Assembly: GCA_030280995.1 (NCBI GenBank)
Contig: JASXTE010000209.1
Coordinates: 1-64,000, forward strand
Direction of reading: 5' to 3'
Origin: Hemileia vastatrix
Taxonomy: Eukaryota > Basidiomycota > Pucciniomycetes > Pucciniales > Zaghouaniaceae
Length of the DNA stretch: 64,000 nucleotides
The notes under the pieces were generated by a model that worked only from the letters and a program-made list of their open reading frames with translations, made no database searches and had not been told where the DNA came from. The position numbers and the translations under genes were made by a program. Each line of letters opens with the position of its first letter. Within the stretch, counting starts at the first letter, position 1. Below, one piece after another: positions 12,012-24,477 of the stretch.

Positions 12012-12143
12012 AGTGATTTGGTTTTCAATCTCACACTCGTCACGTAGATAAGCGAGAACCTACGTTTCAAGACTTGAATGTTGGGTAGATTTTGAGTGTT
12101 ACTTTCATTCAACGTATATAGATCATTCCCAACTCTCGTTCCC

Positions 12144-13617
12144 TCAGCGACGAAAATAAAGATCTCTTTCCAAAGTCTCAGTCATGAACTCTTCTTTCTT
12201 CTCTTCACGTGGTTTCTCACTTGAAGTTCCGAAGCTTTCGACTCGATCCCTTCCACCAAAGCTACTACCTTTACGCAGATTGAAACTCTGAGAGCTTTGA
12301 GATTCAGCTCGTTCCAAATCAGAAACGTTTTCCGTTCGCTCATCCATAGTGTCGTCGATGTGAATAGAGTTGACATCGGGCCTGATCATGTTGTTGAATC
12401 TTAAGTTGAACGATTTCTTGAGGAGAGATTCCTTGAAGGTAGACTTTCTTCTGCAAGACAATGAAGTGAGTTGGTTTGCACTTGTCGATGTCTGTGTTTG
12501 ATGGCTAAAGGTGGTGTCTTCTTCTGTTGCTGACGTTGAGAATCTGGATGGCTCGTCGGGAAAGATAAGAGCCTCTTCCGTTGGTCTACTGAGTAGAACG
12601 ACCAAGACAGATAGACAGTAGAGCTTGCTTATCATCCAACTTGGCAAGAAAGAAAACAAACCAAGGTCTACTGAGTGAGCTTGTGCGACGAATACTGGGA
12701 GATGGAGAGAGAAGACAGAGAAGAGAAATCGTCAGAGCCTTTCTCACTTTACCTTTGAGAAGGCAAAGTCAAGTTGAGTCGCCTACGTTACTCACAGACC
12801 AAGCAGACCAGAGAAGATAGAGCAGTCATGCCACCCGTAGTGAAAGAGATTCGAATGAACTTGTTCAACATGATCTCGTCTTTCGAGAATCCAGTCTTGT
12901 GCTTCTTGAAAGCGTCCAGCAAGAAAAGAGTGATCAAGATATCGCCTGCTGCCCCCGTTGCTAGCCACGCTGTCACGATTCCCTCAGCTCGATAGAAATC
13001 TGAGTATGCGGGATTGAGACTTAGGACATGAACCGACATGATGGAACAGCATAGCGAAGAGATAGATAATGCCAGTAGAAGAAATACCGCCAACCTGTAT
13101 TGGGAATAGAGCCAGACTCGGAAGATCAAGAAGAGTTGAGGTAGGAACGATGAAATCCCAATGATCTGAAAGACAAGTAGGAAAGAGCAAGAAGGATTCA
13201 GATCCGCGGCCTGAACTAGATCTTATCTCTTCCATCTAATCACTTACTGCAGGTCCAGCTACAATGGAACGATTCGCTATCAGAGCTCGAGGATAGTCTC
13301 CAAAGTTGTCGATGAGATAGTCCCACGCCGCGAGGACGAGGTTTATCGAAGCTCCAGTGTCAACGAGAACAACGAGACCGACGAAGATCTTGAGAGCGAC
13401 GTGATCCTTCTCCCATTTTGTGTAGTACTGCCAAACCTGTGAGTAAACGCATCCCAGAAGATAGAAGTTGATAGCACAAGTGATGAAAAGGACTCCCAAA
13501 CTGGTGACAGCAAGAGAAGAATCCGAAGCGGTGTCACATGTCAGTCTTCAATCTGTGCGAAGGGAACGCAATCTCACTTGAAAATTCTTACCTATTTTCA
13601 ACGCTACCCTCGCTCAT
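12144..13617 (-). CDS. DUF6534-type multi-pass membrane protein
   Basis: Exons (minus): 13617-13592, 13500-13248, 13165-12796, 12694-12144, all in phase, giving 399 residues. About six to seven hydrophobic helices are visible: GVLFITCAINFYLLGCVYS; ALKIFVGLVVLVDTGASINL; IIGISSFLPQLFLIFRVWLY; LAVFLLLALSISSLCCSIM; EGIVTAWLATGAAGDILIT; a helix around TALSSLVCLVLFVAQ; and ISKLYCLSVLVVLLSR. The order and the motif between helices 3 and 4 match the DUF6534 family of basidiomycete membrane proteins, whose function is unknown. The C-terminal 140 residues are cytosolic-looking, Ser/Thr-rich and charged. The first exon is only 26 nt (MSEGSVEN). Acceptor of the last exon was chosen because it restores helix 6. 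Confidence 0.8.
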
Positions 13618-14045
13618 GCTTTCGAAAGAGGACATCTTCTTCGAGGAATCCTGCAGTGACTCTGATTCTACTTGATGTAGCGGAATGAAAACGAGCAGAA
13701 GGGAAAGGAGAAGAAAGGGAAGAGAAGAAATGCCAATGTCTTCTTTCTTTCTAAGTATTCAAATTTGCAGCCCGGAACTCGTTGAGGACTCGAGCCTTTC
13801 GCTCGGACAGTGGATTGAAGGAATGGCGCAATCAAAGTAAGGTCTGCGCATCCATGTTTGTTTTCCCAAGTTGTCCTTCGACTCCTTTCTTCCCTGTTTA
13901 GAGAGACGAGAAGTAAACATAGAAAGGCGCACCGCACGATGACTGAAAAGAGAAGAAAATCGAGTTCTCATTCAAACAGAACCTCAACCTCTCAGAGAGA
14001 GCAGAGCGCTGGCCAAAGGTACCTTACAAGTCTGACTTTTACTCT
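13618..14045. other. Intergenic region, no gene seen
   Basis: About 430 bp between the start of the DUF6534 gene and the end of the FIST-like gene. No frame with recognisable content on either strand. It should hold the DUF6534 promoter. Confidence 0.4.
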
Positions 14046-16276
14046 TCAGTCCTGAAACTCCTTCTCCAACTTCGAGTTCCCGTTTCTTGCAATCCAACCT
14101 TCTTCACTAGCAGCGACGAATAAATTAGGTAAAGCCATGACCTGTTTCTTCTTCTTTCCCTCTCCTTCAACTTCTACCTTCTTGATCGAATCGAAATCGA
14201 TAGTATCAGAAGAATCAGAAGAAGTACTCAAGAATAGAAATCTTGGAATTGACCAAACTATCGGATCTGGACCTGGAATGTCTAGAGGTGAGAACTGCTT
14301 GTTGGGAAGCTTTTCGTAGAACTTTAAGTTGAGAAGGTGGGAGTGGAACGAACGCGAAAGGCAGTGTCAGAGAACATGAAATCGAGAACGCAGCTGAAAA
14401 GGAAAGTCTTACTACTTCAAACCACTCACCTGAGCCCATAGATTGGAAGCGACTTCTTTACTGCCAACTTCAGGACCCAGTTCAGACTCGGTCTCTATCG
14501 AGAGACTTCCCCTAGTTGGATGACCAGACATGATTCTCGATAGTAAAAAGGGGCTGAAAAGGAAAAGTCGAAGAAGAAAAAGAGAGAAGACATTCGTGAA
14601 AATGTCAATTTGGATATTGTCTCGGAGAAAAGACGAAAGATCTCGACTAGAAGAGAATTCAAATCGAGACACCTGCAAGAAGCAAAGGATGCTACTCACC
14701 TTTTCAGACTCCTTACTCTCAAAAACACCCAGATAGAAATCTTCTTCCTTCCTGACATCTTTTGAGATATCTCTAATCCTATCTTTGCTCATCTCTTGCG
14801 AACTCGAAGCTTCGTTCTCAGCCTGTCCTTCCGATTTACTTCGAGCTGCGATGTCACGTAAGAATTCCTGCGTCGCATTTGAAGAGTTCAAAGTCGAGAT
14901 GATGTTCCCTCGAGCACTATCAAGCATGATGATTAAGGAAAAACAAGTGTTGAAAGGTCAGTTAAAGAAAATAACATACCAAAGCCTCTCCAAAAGGATC
15001 TCTCACCTTGTAATTTCTCTCCTAGGTCCCAAAGTTGTGAAACCTTCATAATCAACTCTAACATTTGGTTTGAAGAAACTCTCTTCCTTAGACTCAATCT
15101 CTGATGTAGTTCCATCAGTCAAAACCAATCCAACAGCTCCATCTTCGTGAATTTCATCTTCTCTCAGATTGGAGAACATCGTTCTAGATCTACCAGTTTG
15201 AAATGGAGTTGGAGGAGAAACCAGACCTAAAATAGATGATTTGTTGAACTCTGAATCTAGAGCTTCCAATAGACCTTGAGGAGATGGATCACTGAATAGA
15301 AGAGTGGTTAGGATCGAGTTTGGACTGTGAGAGGTGAAAGATGAAGTGAAAAATGAGGCAGAAAAATGTAGAGGGGAAAAGATCAATTTTGAGTCTATAG
15401 AATCAGAAAGAGAATAAAAAGAAGAGAACAAACTCACTTTACATTCTTCAACTCGTTTGGTAAATCCATTTTGAAGTTTTCTTTCCCCCAAAGATCTTTC
15501 CAACTTTTCTGTTCTTCTCCCTCTTTCTCTTTCTCTTGATTTCCAGGTTCTTCTTCATTCTGTTGCTGTTGATTTCCCAACCATTCCAATCTATCATCTT
15601 TTCTCTTCCAAGAATCCTTTTTATCAGGCCATCTACCGATTTGAACTTTTGGTTTCCCACCGATGGTTGATCTAAAAGCAATCGAATTAGTAGCAGGTAA
15701 TAGAGAGATAGAAACCGAATGTAAAGGTTTGTTAGGATCCAAAGGAGAAGATAAGGAAGAATCCGGAATCAAAGAGATTGGAATTGAAGATGATAAAGTC
15801 CCAATTCTAGCAATGGAAGAATGAGAATTTGATCCTTCAGATTCAGATCCTCGGAGTAAAGAAACTGCTTCTCCCAATTGATCTTTGGGTAAATCTTTCG
15901 AAATTGAAAATAAGAGAATGAAATCATAATCACCATGGTTGTGATTCTTCGGTTCGTCTTTATCTTTGTTCGTCCCGACTGAATCTGGACTTTTCCCAGC
16001 TCTTTTTGCAGAGGTTAGGATTCCAGTCATTGTTGATTTCAAAGCTATCAAAAGGGAAGGTGGATGATCGGAGAATAAAGTCAAGGTTTGTGCAGTTGCT
16101 AGAGGAGGTTTTGATTTCCAATTTCTAGGATCAGGATTGGATTTAGAATTGGATGAGTCAGATTTGGAAGAAGAAGAAGTCGTTGTTGGATTGATTGGTT
16201 GAGCATAACTTCTAGTCGTCAATGCATTGAATCGGATTCTGGAATGTGGAACTGATCTGCTGCCTATTCGAAGCAT
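14046..16276 (-). CDS. FIST-domain-like protein with mitochondrial presequence
   Basis: Exons (minus): 16276-15438, 15324-15007, 14916-14700, about 14553-14430, 14294-14046. The N terminus is Arg/Ser/Thr-rich without acids (MLRIGSRSVPHSRIRFNAL), a typical mitochondrial targeting signal. FIST-like segments follow: ILTTLLFSDPSPQGLLEALD, then SPPTPFQTGRSRTMF, then SARGNIISTL, and a C-terminal IMSGHPTRGSLSIE block. FIST domains are thought to bind small ligands in bacterial sensors; the fungal role is unknown. The join between exons 3 and 4 is one base out of phase, so a single-base indel or a different splice pattern is needed there. Family assignment is by motif memory and moderate. Confidence 0.6.
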
Positions 16277-16468
16277 AATTAGTGAAGAGGAGAAGAGAGG
16301 TATGAGGTGGAGAGAGAAGGGAAAGAAAGAGACGAAAGAATTCTCCAGCTTAAACTTAAACATCATCAAGATCTTTCTCCAATCACAGTCTTTACTCCTT
16401 CCACCTTCTCTTTATTTATTTCAATATTTCAATATTCTATTACAACAATCGCCTAGATTGTGCAAGAG
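16277..16468. promoter_or_regulatory. Shared divergent promoter FIST-like / RNase H2A
   Basis: Only 192 bp separate the two start codons, which point away from each other. The stretch is AT-rich near 16400-16445 (TTTATTTATTTCAATATTTC). Any promoter elements for both genes must lie here; no specific factor site was recognised. Confidence 0.4.
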
Positions 16469-18364
16469 ATGGCCAACCCGACAAGCAGCAAGATTCCTTC
16501 GGTTCACTCGGATCCACTGACGGAATCTTACACTTGGAGTTCTCCCATTCCCGAATCTTGCAGAGGTGTTCCTTGTGCTTTGGGTGTCGATGAGGCTGGA
16601 AGAGGTCCAGTTCTGGGTGAGTATCATTCGTTCGACAAGGAGAGAAAGAGGGATCGAATGAATGACAAACATAGCCAAAGATCAACACAGAGTCCAAGGC
16701 AATAGAGATCCCAAGTTTGGTTGTCAAAAGAGATCCATGACTTCAATCGTTTGAGTTGACACTTCAACTTGAATGGGAAATAGCTGTTTTGAGAACCACC
16801 CCTTCCATCTAGAATCTAACTTCCATCTCTAAACTTCATCCTGACACGACGCGTGTTCTATCTCCATCTTTCTCTGTGTTGTGGATCCATACAGGTCCAT
16901 TGGTGTATGGAATCGCATACTGTCCTGTCGATTATCAGGATCAGATGAAGGAAATCGGCTTCGCAGGTCAGTAGGAAGCAAGGCTTGGTAGTTGTTCGAC
17001 TTTGGATTCTCACAAACCAACTTTTTGATTTCTCTCTCTCTCTCTCTCTCTTCTATATGGAACTCGATTTCGTTTAATCAGATTCAAAGCATTGACAGCA
17101 CAGACGCGTGACGATCTATTGGGCGCTTTGATTGATGACAATAAGAACATTGGTGAGCTATACTTCCAACTTCTTTTCTTTGACCATCTCATTTACCTTC
17201 AGACCGATTTTTCCGACAAAAAATTCGATAGACAAGGATAGAGTTGATTTCTGCTTTTCGGAAAGAGAATAATATAAGGAGTCGATATCCAATTCTGACT
17301 AGCAGCTTCTCGTACCCTCTCGCTTTTCTATCCTGTCCTTTTCAGGCTGGGCAGTTCGAGTCCTCTCACCTCAATCAATCTCTTCAGGGATGTTACGACG
17401 TCGACCAATCAACCTGAACCTTCAATCATCAAATGCCACCATTCTATTAATCTCTACAATCCTAGAATCCGGAATCGATCTGACTGAAATCTACGTAGAC
17501 ACAGTTGGAGATGCTACTAGTTATCAAAAGTTATTATCTAGTAATTTCCCAAAACATAAACATATCAAATGGGTAGTGACTAGTAAAGCGGATAGCATTT
17601 ATCCTATAGTTGGAGCTGCTAGTATCACTGCTAAAGTCACTAGAGATAATTGGATGGAAAATTGGAGATTTATGGAGAGGAATTTCGGTAGAGTTGAGGG
17701 GAAAATGGATGATTCTGAAGATGGAGGAAAGAAAGAGATGAATGGGAATGGTAAAGGTAAAGGAAAGGGTAAAGCAAAGAGGAAATTGAAAGAAATAATA
17801 GATTCAGACGAAGATGATGAAGGAGAATTAACAATTGATGAACAATCATCTCAATCTCAATCCCAAACTCAACCGAATCCAACCTCAACACAAGTTTCGA
17901 ATCCAAATGATAGAGTATGGATCTTAGGTTCAGGTTATCCAGGAGATCCGAAAACGATTCAATTTCTAAAAGATTCTATCGATCCAATCTTTGGTTATCC
18001 AGGATTGGTTAGATTTTCATGGTCAACTATTAAAATCACTTTAGGAATCCCAGATTCGGGTGATAAATCCAATCCTAAATTCACCAAGAATTCCCAAAAT
18101 AAAAGTAATGGTTCTGCTTCTGCTTCTGCTGAGATCAAGACGAAGTATAATGCTTTGAAAGTTAGATGGATGGATGAACCTACACCTATTTCGAATTTCT
18201 TTGGAGCTGGAGCTGGAGGCTTTAAGAAATTGGCTGGAGGAATGGGAGAAGGGAGTGAGAAAGAGAAATGGAAAAAGGAAAATGAAGAGTTGAAATCGGG
18301 TAGGATGGCTCTTTGGAGAGATATGGGATTGAATCATGTTGGTCCTGGTGGGTTGGATTTCTGA
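16469..18364 (+). CDS. Ribonuclease H2 catalytic subunit A (one-base frame break)
   Basis: RNase H2A cleaves the RNA strand of RNA-DNA hybrids and removes single ribonucleotides from DNA. Exons: 16469-16616, 16895-16966, 17082-17152, 17346-18364. The ATG at 16469 follows an in-frame GTG. Diagnostic motifs: [13 protein letters not shown] (first catalytic Asp and Glu), DSK after exon 2, and [12 protein letters not shown] plus [22 protein letters not shown] (other catalytic Asp residues). The frame is broken once: after GAT TCA AAG at about 17089 one base is missing, so the literal reading hits TGA; restoring it resumes [15 protein letters not shown] charged low-complexity insertion (Gly/Lys, then Asp/Glu, then Ser/Gln, about 80 residues) separates the last catalytic block from the C-terminal domain. 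About 436 residues if corrected, versus about 300 usual. Confidence 0.88.
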
Positions 18365-19019
18365 AGAGTGATCTTGCATTGATCCATCTTCAATCATCAA
18401 AAGAGATTGGTCTTAAAAAGTATTTAATGGTGGGGGGTTCTGAGAAGTGTTGTTCAAATCTGCTAGCATCTATTGTCCTAAAATGTCTAATCGCCATCTA
18501 ATTTTGTCCTCACAAAACATTTGTATCTTAATTCCAGTTATTTCATCAACTTATTTCCGAGCACCTTAGAAGTGTGTTGCAGTTGTGATGTGACGAGCAC
18601 AATGGGGGGCCAACGGAAATTCTTGATTTGAGAATTTTAATCTCCACAACAGTTTTCATTCTTCCACAACATCTCCTCAACTCATCAAACCTCAAATTCA
18701 GAGAGCGTAGACTTGAAATCGATTAGCAAATAAGATCCAAGACTATCTCCGATCCACTCAGAGCATTTCATCCACAAAGAATCGACAAGTCAACATCTTT
18801 TCCACCTCAAACCCTCATCTTTGCCGCTCTGGAATTGAACGAGATATCAATTATAGAAGGAGAAAGAATTCCAAGATCAAAACAAACAGCATAGAGAACG
18901 AGTGGGAGTGATCCGGAGCCATTTTGACTCCAAGGTTGGCATAAACAACACTCAACTCCTATCCTTTCTTCTCTTTCAGTTCTTTCATCACCTAAATCGA
19001 TCCTCTAAGTTTCTCAAGA
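18365..19019. other. Intergenic region, no gene seen
   Basis: About 650 bp. AT-rich just after the RNase H2A stop (18410-18560), then pyrimidine-rich toward the DUF2985 gene. Likely terminator of the first and promoter of the second. No RNA gene or open frame of note. Confidence 0.4.
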
Positions 19020-22000
19020 ATGAGTTCCCAAGGTCAAAAAGCGCCAGTCCGAGTGAAAAGGTCTCAATCAAACCTGACTTCTAATCCACAGCAACCATCG
19101 AATCCCACCTTGAATCCCTCCATCTCGACTTCTCCTCAAGATCCAGATTCTGCTTCGACTCCAACACGACCTCCAATCTTTCAATCAGATTCCACATCTT
19201 CTACTTCTCCCAATCGTGGTTGGCTAGGTCTAGGTAGTAGAAGTCGATCTCACTCCACATTCAATCAACTTCAAAACGTTCAACAGAATCATGAAATCCT
19301 ACCCACTCATTCTCATTCCAGTAACCCTCAGGTAGATTGGGTAAGGAATCATATGAATCAAGATGATAGATTGGGAGTCGAACTACAATTGGCAGAAGAT
19401 GCATATGAAACTGAGAGGGATGAAAGAGCAAGTGTCGGTCCATCTACTCCAGGTGGTAGGAGATCTAGAAATGAGTATTTCACGCCGGAACCTAGTCGAA
19501 GTGGTAGAAGTAGCGTAGTAGAAATGTTAGCAAAGGATGATAGGAAAGCAAGAGAAACCAAAGAAAAGGAAAAGGATTCAAAAAGAGCTGAATTGAGAGG
19601 TGGTTCTGGAATTCAAAGAACTGTTTCTACTGGTTTGATAGATCGATCGGATTCAATGCCTTCTACCAGGGAATAACGAATCGAATCTAGGAAATGGATC
19701 TACCACTAGAGGTACGGCTAGTAGAGTCAGAGCTCATTCGAGAGCTACAGATGGTCATTTATCTAGATTGGGTCAAGTTCCAGAAGTTCAATCCTCTACT
19801 TCCTTACCTAGACCTCAATCTTCTTTACCTACCACTTCTTCACCAAACGATTACTTCTCTCAGATCTCAGAGAATAACGATCAAGTCGCAAACCGAGATG
19901 GAGAGGAAACCTCAACCAATTTGACTCCCAATCAAATCTCTCCAGGTAGAGCTTAGTAGTCACTCCAGGCGGAACTAGAGATGAGAAATCTATTGGTTGG
20001 TTTGGAAATGCTTTAAAGAAGACAATGAGTTCAACCAATGTCTTTACTCTATCTAGGAAACCTTCAGACCAATCGATCTCGAAAGGGGAAGGTTCAGAAG
20101 AAGATAGAAAGATTCAAAGACAAAGAGAAGAGGCAGAAAGGAGAGAAGAAGAAGAAAGACATCATGCAGAAGAAGTGGTAGATTATCTAGACGTAGTAGA
20201 TCCAGAAGTGGCAGCTTTGGGACATTTATCAAACATTCAAAACTCAATCTTCATGCCCAACATTTCCAATTATTTCGATAGAAGACCAAGTCATACTTTA
20301 CCTTCAATGGCTCCTGCCAATAGCGTCAGGAAAGCTAGAGAGAGGACTTCTGATGAAAAGGAGATTACTTCTAGTGGAGTTGTTGGAAGTTGGGGTAGGA
20401 ATAGTAGGAGAAGTGATAGAGAATCCGAAGGTAGTGGTGAAGGTGAAGGAATTGAACTCTCAAATAGAGCGACTGGTAGAAGAGGTAGTAAACCAACTTT
20501 ACTTTCTAGAGTCTCAAGTGCTGTTTCTTTCAAAACTACTAATACCCAACCTCAAGTGGATCGAACGAACGATGGAGATCAAGATCAACAAGCAGATGAA
20601 AGTGATGATGAAGATGAAGATGAAGATAGAAATCTCTCGAAAGAAGAAAGATTGAAGAAGAGGAAACAGGAATTGGAGAATAGGAAACATATTCAACATT
20701 GGCAGGATTTAGATGATGAAGAGAGAAATGAATTGGATGAACATGTTAGAGCTCTTTTGACCAAGAAGGCAAAGTTCAGGAGAGGAATGAAGGGATTTTG
20801 GGCTTTCGTCAAAACTCGTGAGTAGAATAGAGATCAAAGAGAAGTGAATGTATGCGCTCTGGGATTAGAATCAGTAATCACTCACCTTTCTGTTCTCTTT
20901 GTATCGCTCTTACTCTCCTCATCTAGCTATGGGATTCATCATGACTCTCTATGGAGTTCTAGTGACCTTCTGGGGAACTGCAATCGTTCTCTTCATCTTC
21001 CGATGGATCGATGCTGGATCTAGACGACGATATTGGATCGAAATCTGTGATCAGATTCTGTGTGCTCTATTCGCTGCAGTTGGATTGGGGTTCGCTCCAT
21101 TCAGAGCTGTAGACACCTATCGAATGGTTCACATTGCTCACTTTCATCATTTGACTTGGGAAAGAAGGCAAAAACTGGCTCTACCCGAACTTCGAGACCC
21201 TAATGATCTACCAAGACCAATCAACGAAGGTATGAATCAAGTCATTCAGGAAGAGAACCAAGACAATTTCGATGCCGAAGAGAGAATCAGGAAAAGATTG
21301 GAAATGAGGAAATTTGGTAGAAGTCAAAGTTTTCAAGAAGCTGAAGCCAAAATCAAGAGTAAAGATAAAAAGAATGGTAGTCATCATGATCATCCTTATC
21401 ATTCGAAAGATAGTAAAGATTCTACTGTTACTTTTGGAAGATCTAGTACTAGTGATAGTAGAAGTGATGGAATCACTCCGGCTTCAAACAATTCTCAACT
21501 CACGGATCCTCTGAACACTATGTCTTCTCACAGTTCTTCCGAAGCTCAATCTTCTTCAGGTCTCTTTCATCCACACAGCTCAGAGAACGCAAGTCGAACT
21601 GAAGTAGGAGGAATCAGTGGCTCTTCTTCCGATTCAGACGACGATGGAACTTCACCTGATGGATCGAATTCCAATCTAAACAAGAAAGGAAAGAAAGGAA
21701 AACATGGTCATCATCATCATCATCACAAACATCACAAGAATCTCATCGTTCCTCCTTTAGCTAGAGAAGATGCAATCAGAGCTGCAGAAGCTGATCGAAT
21801 CAAGAGAGAAGAACAAGAAAGAAAGGAGAAAGAAAAAGCAGCTGCTAGAGAAGCGAAGATCAAAGCTAAGGAACAAGCAAGACTTCAGAGAGGTTCTGAA
21901 GAATTGGAATCGTCGCTTAATGATTCAGAAAGTGAGGATGAAGAAGAGGAAGAAGAAGAAATGGAAATGAAATTGAAACCTCCGATTAAAAGAAATACTT

Positions 22001-22849
22001 CGATTCAATCGGAATTGGTCAAAGATATTGAAGATGTTGTAGTATTAACTCCGGAAGAACAGAGAATTCTAGAACATCATCAGAGGAAGTTCCATGCCTC
22101 TCATACTTTTTACAGGTGAGTACAGAGGGTCGCTTCTAAGAGCGATGTCAAAATCGCATTCGGTTCTTTCTGAAGAGATGATTTCGTGAGATCAATAGTG
22201 GGGCAAGTCACAGCGGAAGGAGAGGCGGGTGGACCAAAGCTCTACTCTCGAAACGGTCTCTCTCTCACTCGTATACTAGCTCTTTCTCACATCTGCATCC
22301 TCTCTTTCTTTTCGTCCTCTCTTTACGCTCAGGTTTCATGAGACAGCAACGCACCGAGCGTTCCCTTTGGACCTAATGATCGTCATCGTTTGTCTATTGG
22401 ATTGCCATTCTCTATTGCAAGCCGCTCTGGGTGGTTGTACTTGGGGGATCTATTATCTGGATAGACCAACTGCTCTGACTGCTACCTTAATTAGTTGCTC
22501 TTTGAGCTGCAACGCCGTTGCTGGACTTTTGATTTACATTGGTGGTAGAAGAACCAAGAAAAGAGAAGAAGTCGAAAGGAGATTGAAAGTTGCTTTGGAA
22601 GCTGAGGCTTGGAAGAGAATGGAAAGAAGAAGAGAAAGGGAAATGGAAGAAAGGGAGAGAATGTTGGAAGAAGGTAATGAACCTGAATTTCAAGATCGGT
22701 TGGATGGAATTGGTGGAGAAGAGATTTCGGGTAAGAAGTTGAAGAAGAGTTCAACGAAGAAATCAAGTCATCAGAAATCAGAAAGTAAAGTCAAATCAAA
22801 ACCAAAGATCGAAGAGAAACCTAAAGAGAATCCTTGGAAAACGTCTTAA
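19020..22849 (+). CDS. DUF2985-type membrane protein, large (two compensating frame breaks)
   Basis: Exons 19020-20817, 20927-22115, 22333-22849; about 1167 residues once two indels are corrected. The long N-terminal half is Ser/Pro-rich and disordered. The DUF2985 signature starts at the first exon junction: RRGMKGFWAFVKT then PMGFIMTLYGVLVTFWG, a helix (AIVLFIFRWIDAG), an interfacial segment (RRRYWIEICDQILCALFA), and WGIYYLDRPTALTATL with final helices in exon 3. Between them lies a long Ser-rich, Lys/His-rich insert with seven consecutive His near 21715 and an acidic run near 21945. Frame breaks: about one extra base near 19668 (ACC A GGG AAT) and one missing T near 19952 (GCT TTA read as GCTTA). 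Such proteins are widespread in fungi, function unknown; an internal membrane location is likely. Confidence 0.8.
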
Positions 22850-24477
22850 TTTCTCGACTGCAACAAGACAATACAATACAACTTCAAGCTAGTGGATCAA
22901 TAGAATAAGAAAGAAGGTTCGATTGTACATCACTTTCCCGAGATCCAACTTTTTCTCCAGTATCCATATGGAAACACTCTAATTCGCAATCCCTCAATAT
23001 ATTCTGGCTTCAGCCTTGTCTCTTGTTTCGAACAGTCATGATTCGCCTAACGTAAATGCTCTTTAATGTCCCCTTGCCCACTTCAATAACGTTGTTCTCT
23101 ATTGTAATTTTCTTTCATAGGTTTCCTTTTTCTTGGTGCAAATTTTATTTCTGTTCTGTTGATCGTGGATGCGAGGCTTCTTAAATCAGCAATTGACTCG
23201 AAAAACATGCGAATAATCGAAGATTGAGTCCGTCTCTGATTTCCGTTTCAAACAGCTGTCGCAGGTCCATATCTCAAAGTTTGAACTTACAAAGCTTCGA
23301 TCTGAGCGATTTATTGACAAGATAATCGAATCGCGTGGTGCTTTACAAGAAGTCGTTTCAGGAGTGTCCACGAGACGAATCTTCACGGAGCAGACCTACC
23401 TTCTTGACCTTTTTTACCTCATTGTGTCGACGTCTCTTTCTCCATATTAGAATCTTTTATTCATATTTGAAGTATGATAATCTCAGCCTCAGAGTTTGGA
23501 ATGTCGCCTATCCTCCTCTCTTTTGCGACTCTAGACCTCATCGTCGCTTCTCTCAGCGACCTTGCTCTCTACTCGCTGAGCACACGCCCCTTGATATCAA
23601 ATCTCCGACCAGGCGAGAGACGATCTTGCTCTCTCTCGAGTCCACTATCTCATCTCCTTTCTCATCCGATCTCTTTTGGATGTAAATACATAAAAAGCAC
23701 AATCGAACCTCTAGCTCGACCACCTCTTCCCTACCAACTATACTACAGAGCCAAACCTCTTCCTACCGAGCGCAAAAAAAAGAGCTTTCAAGACTTCAGA
23801 AGAGCTCACTCGCTCATTCCCAGGCAGAAGTTGCCAGAAGACTGTAAAGTAAACGAGTTCGTCTATAAGATCTGCATCACTAAGAACCTATCCTCATTCT
23901 AGACCTCGACCTTCGAGCTATCTCCTCTGACGTGAGCTTCGATTTTATTTGTTCCTAAACTTTGAATCTGTCGTTTCCTCCAAAAATCCTCTCTTCAAGC
24001 GCTCCGTAGCTAGTTTGAGACTCGAACCAAGCTCGTCAATTTTTGTGCATCTTTTGCTCGCCCCCGAACCCCCCTCGAACTCATCACTTTCGAGCACTTC
24101 TCCTCGAAAACCAGTCTGACGCCTTTTTCACCTGCAGATTCGGATCCCTCGCAGAAAAACGATTGTTCTGGAACCCTCTCTGAAAAGATTTGTCTCCAAT
24201 AATTTCCAGATAAAAGCGTTTCAACGCTGGAAAGGGGTTAGAAACTGGCGAGGGGCACCGAACGAAAAAGTCCTCAAGGGGGAGGGCGAATGGAGCCTTC
24301 CCCTCGATCTCGATACACTTCGAGCTCGATTGGCTTTCTTGAACATTAATTTAGTAAGTAAAGACTTTTTATTAATTGATATTTGTGTGTTTCTTTGCTT
24401 CCTCGCTTCTCTGTCTCTATGGTTCTCCACTGACTCTCTCAACTCTCACTCCATCTTCTCACTCGAGCAAACGACAG
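22850..24477. other. Gene-poor region, no gene seen
   Basis: About 1.6 kb downstream of the DUF2985 gene. A frame at 23474-23902 has no recognisable content and no supporting splice structure. TATAAAT-like and A-rich patches occur but no tRNA or 5S rRNA signature was found. Confidence 0.35.

Noticed and set aside
15006..15007. Frameshifted exon extension V-R-D-P-F-G-E-A-L after 15007 in the FIST-like gene
   Set aside because: The GTGAGA...GATAG intron (15006-14917) joins the flanking exons in phase without any indel, so the extension is not needed, although it resembles a conserved segment.
17030..17052. TC dinucleotide run as a regulatory repeat
   Set aside because: It lies in an intron of RNase H2A as a polypyrimidine tract; such runs are frequent in introns and promoters of this genome.
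23474..23902. 142-codon plus-strand frame in the gene-poor region
   Set aside because: No conserved motif, Ser/Leu-rich composition expected from CT-rich DNA, no splice partners.
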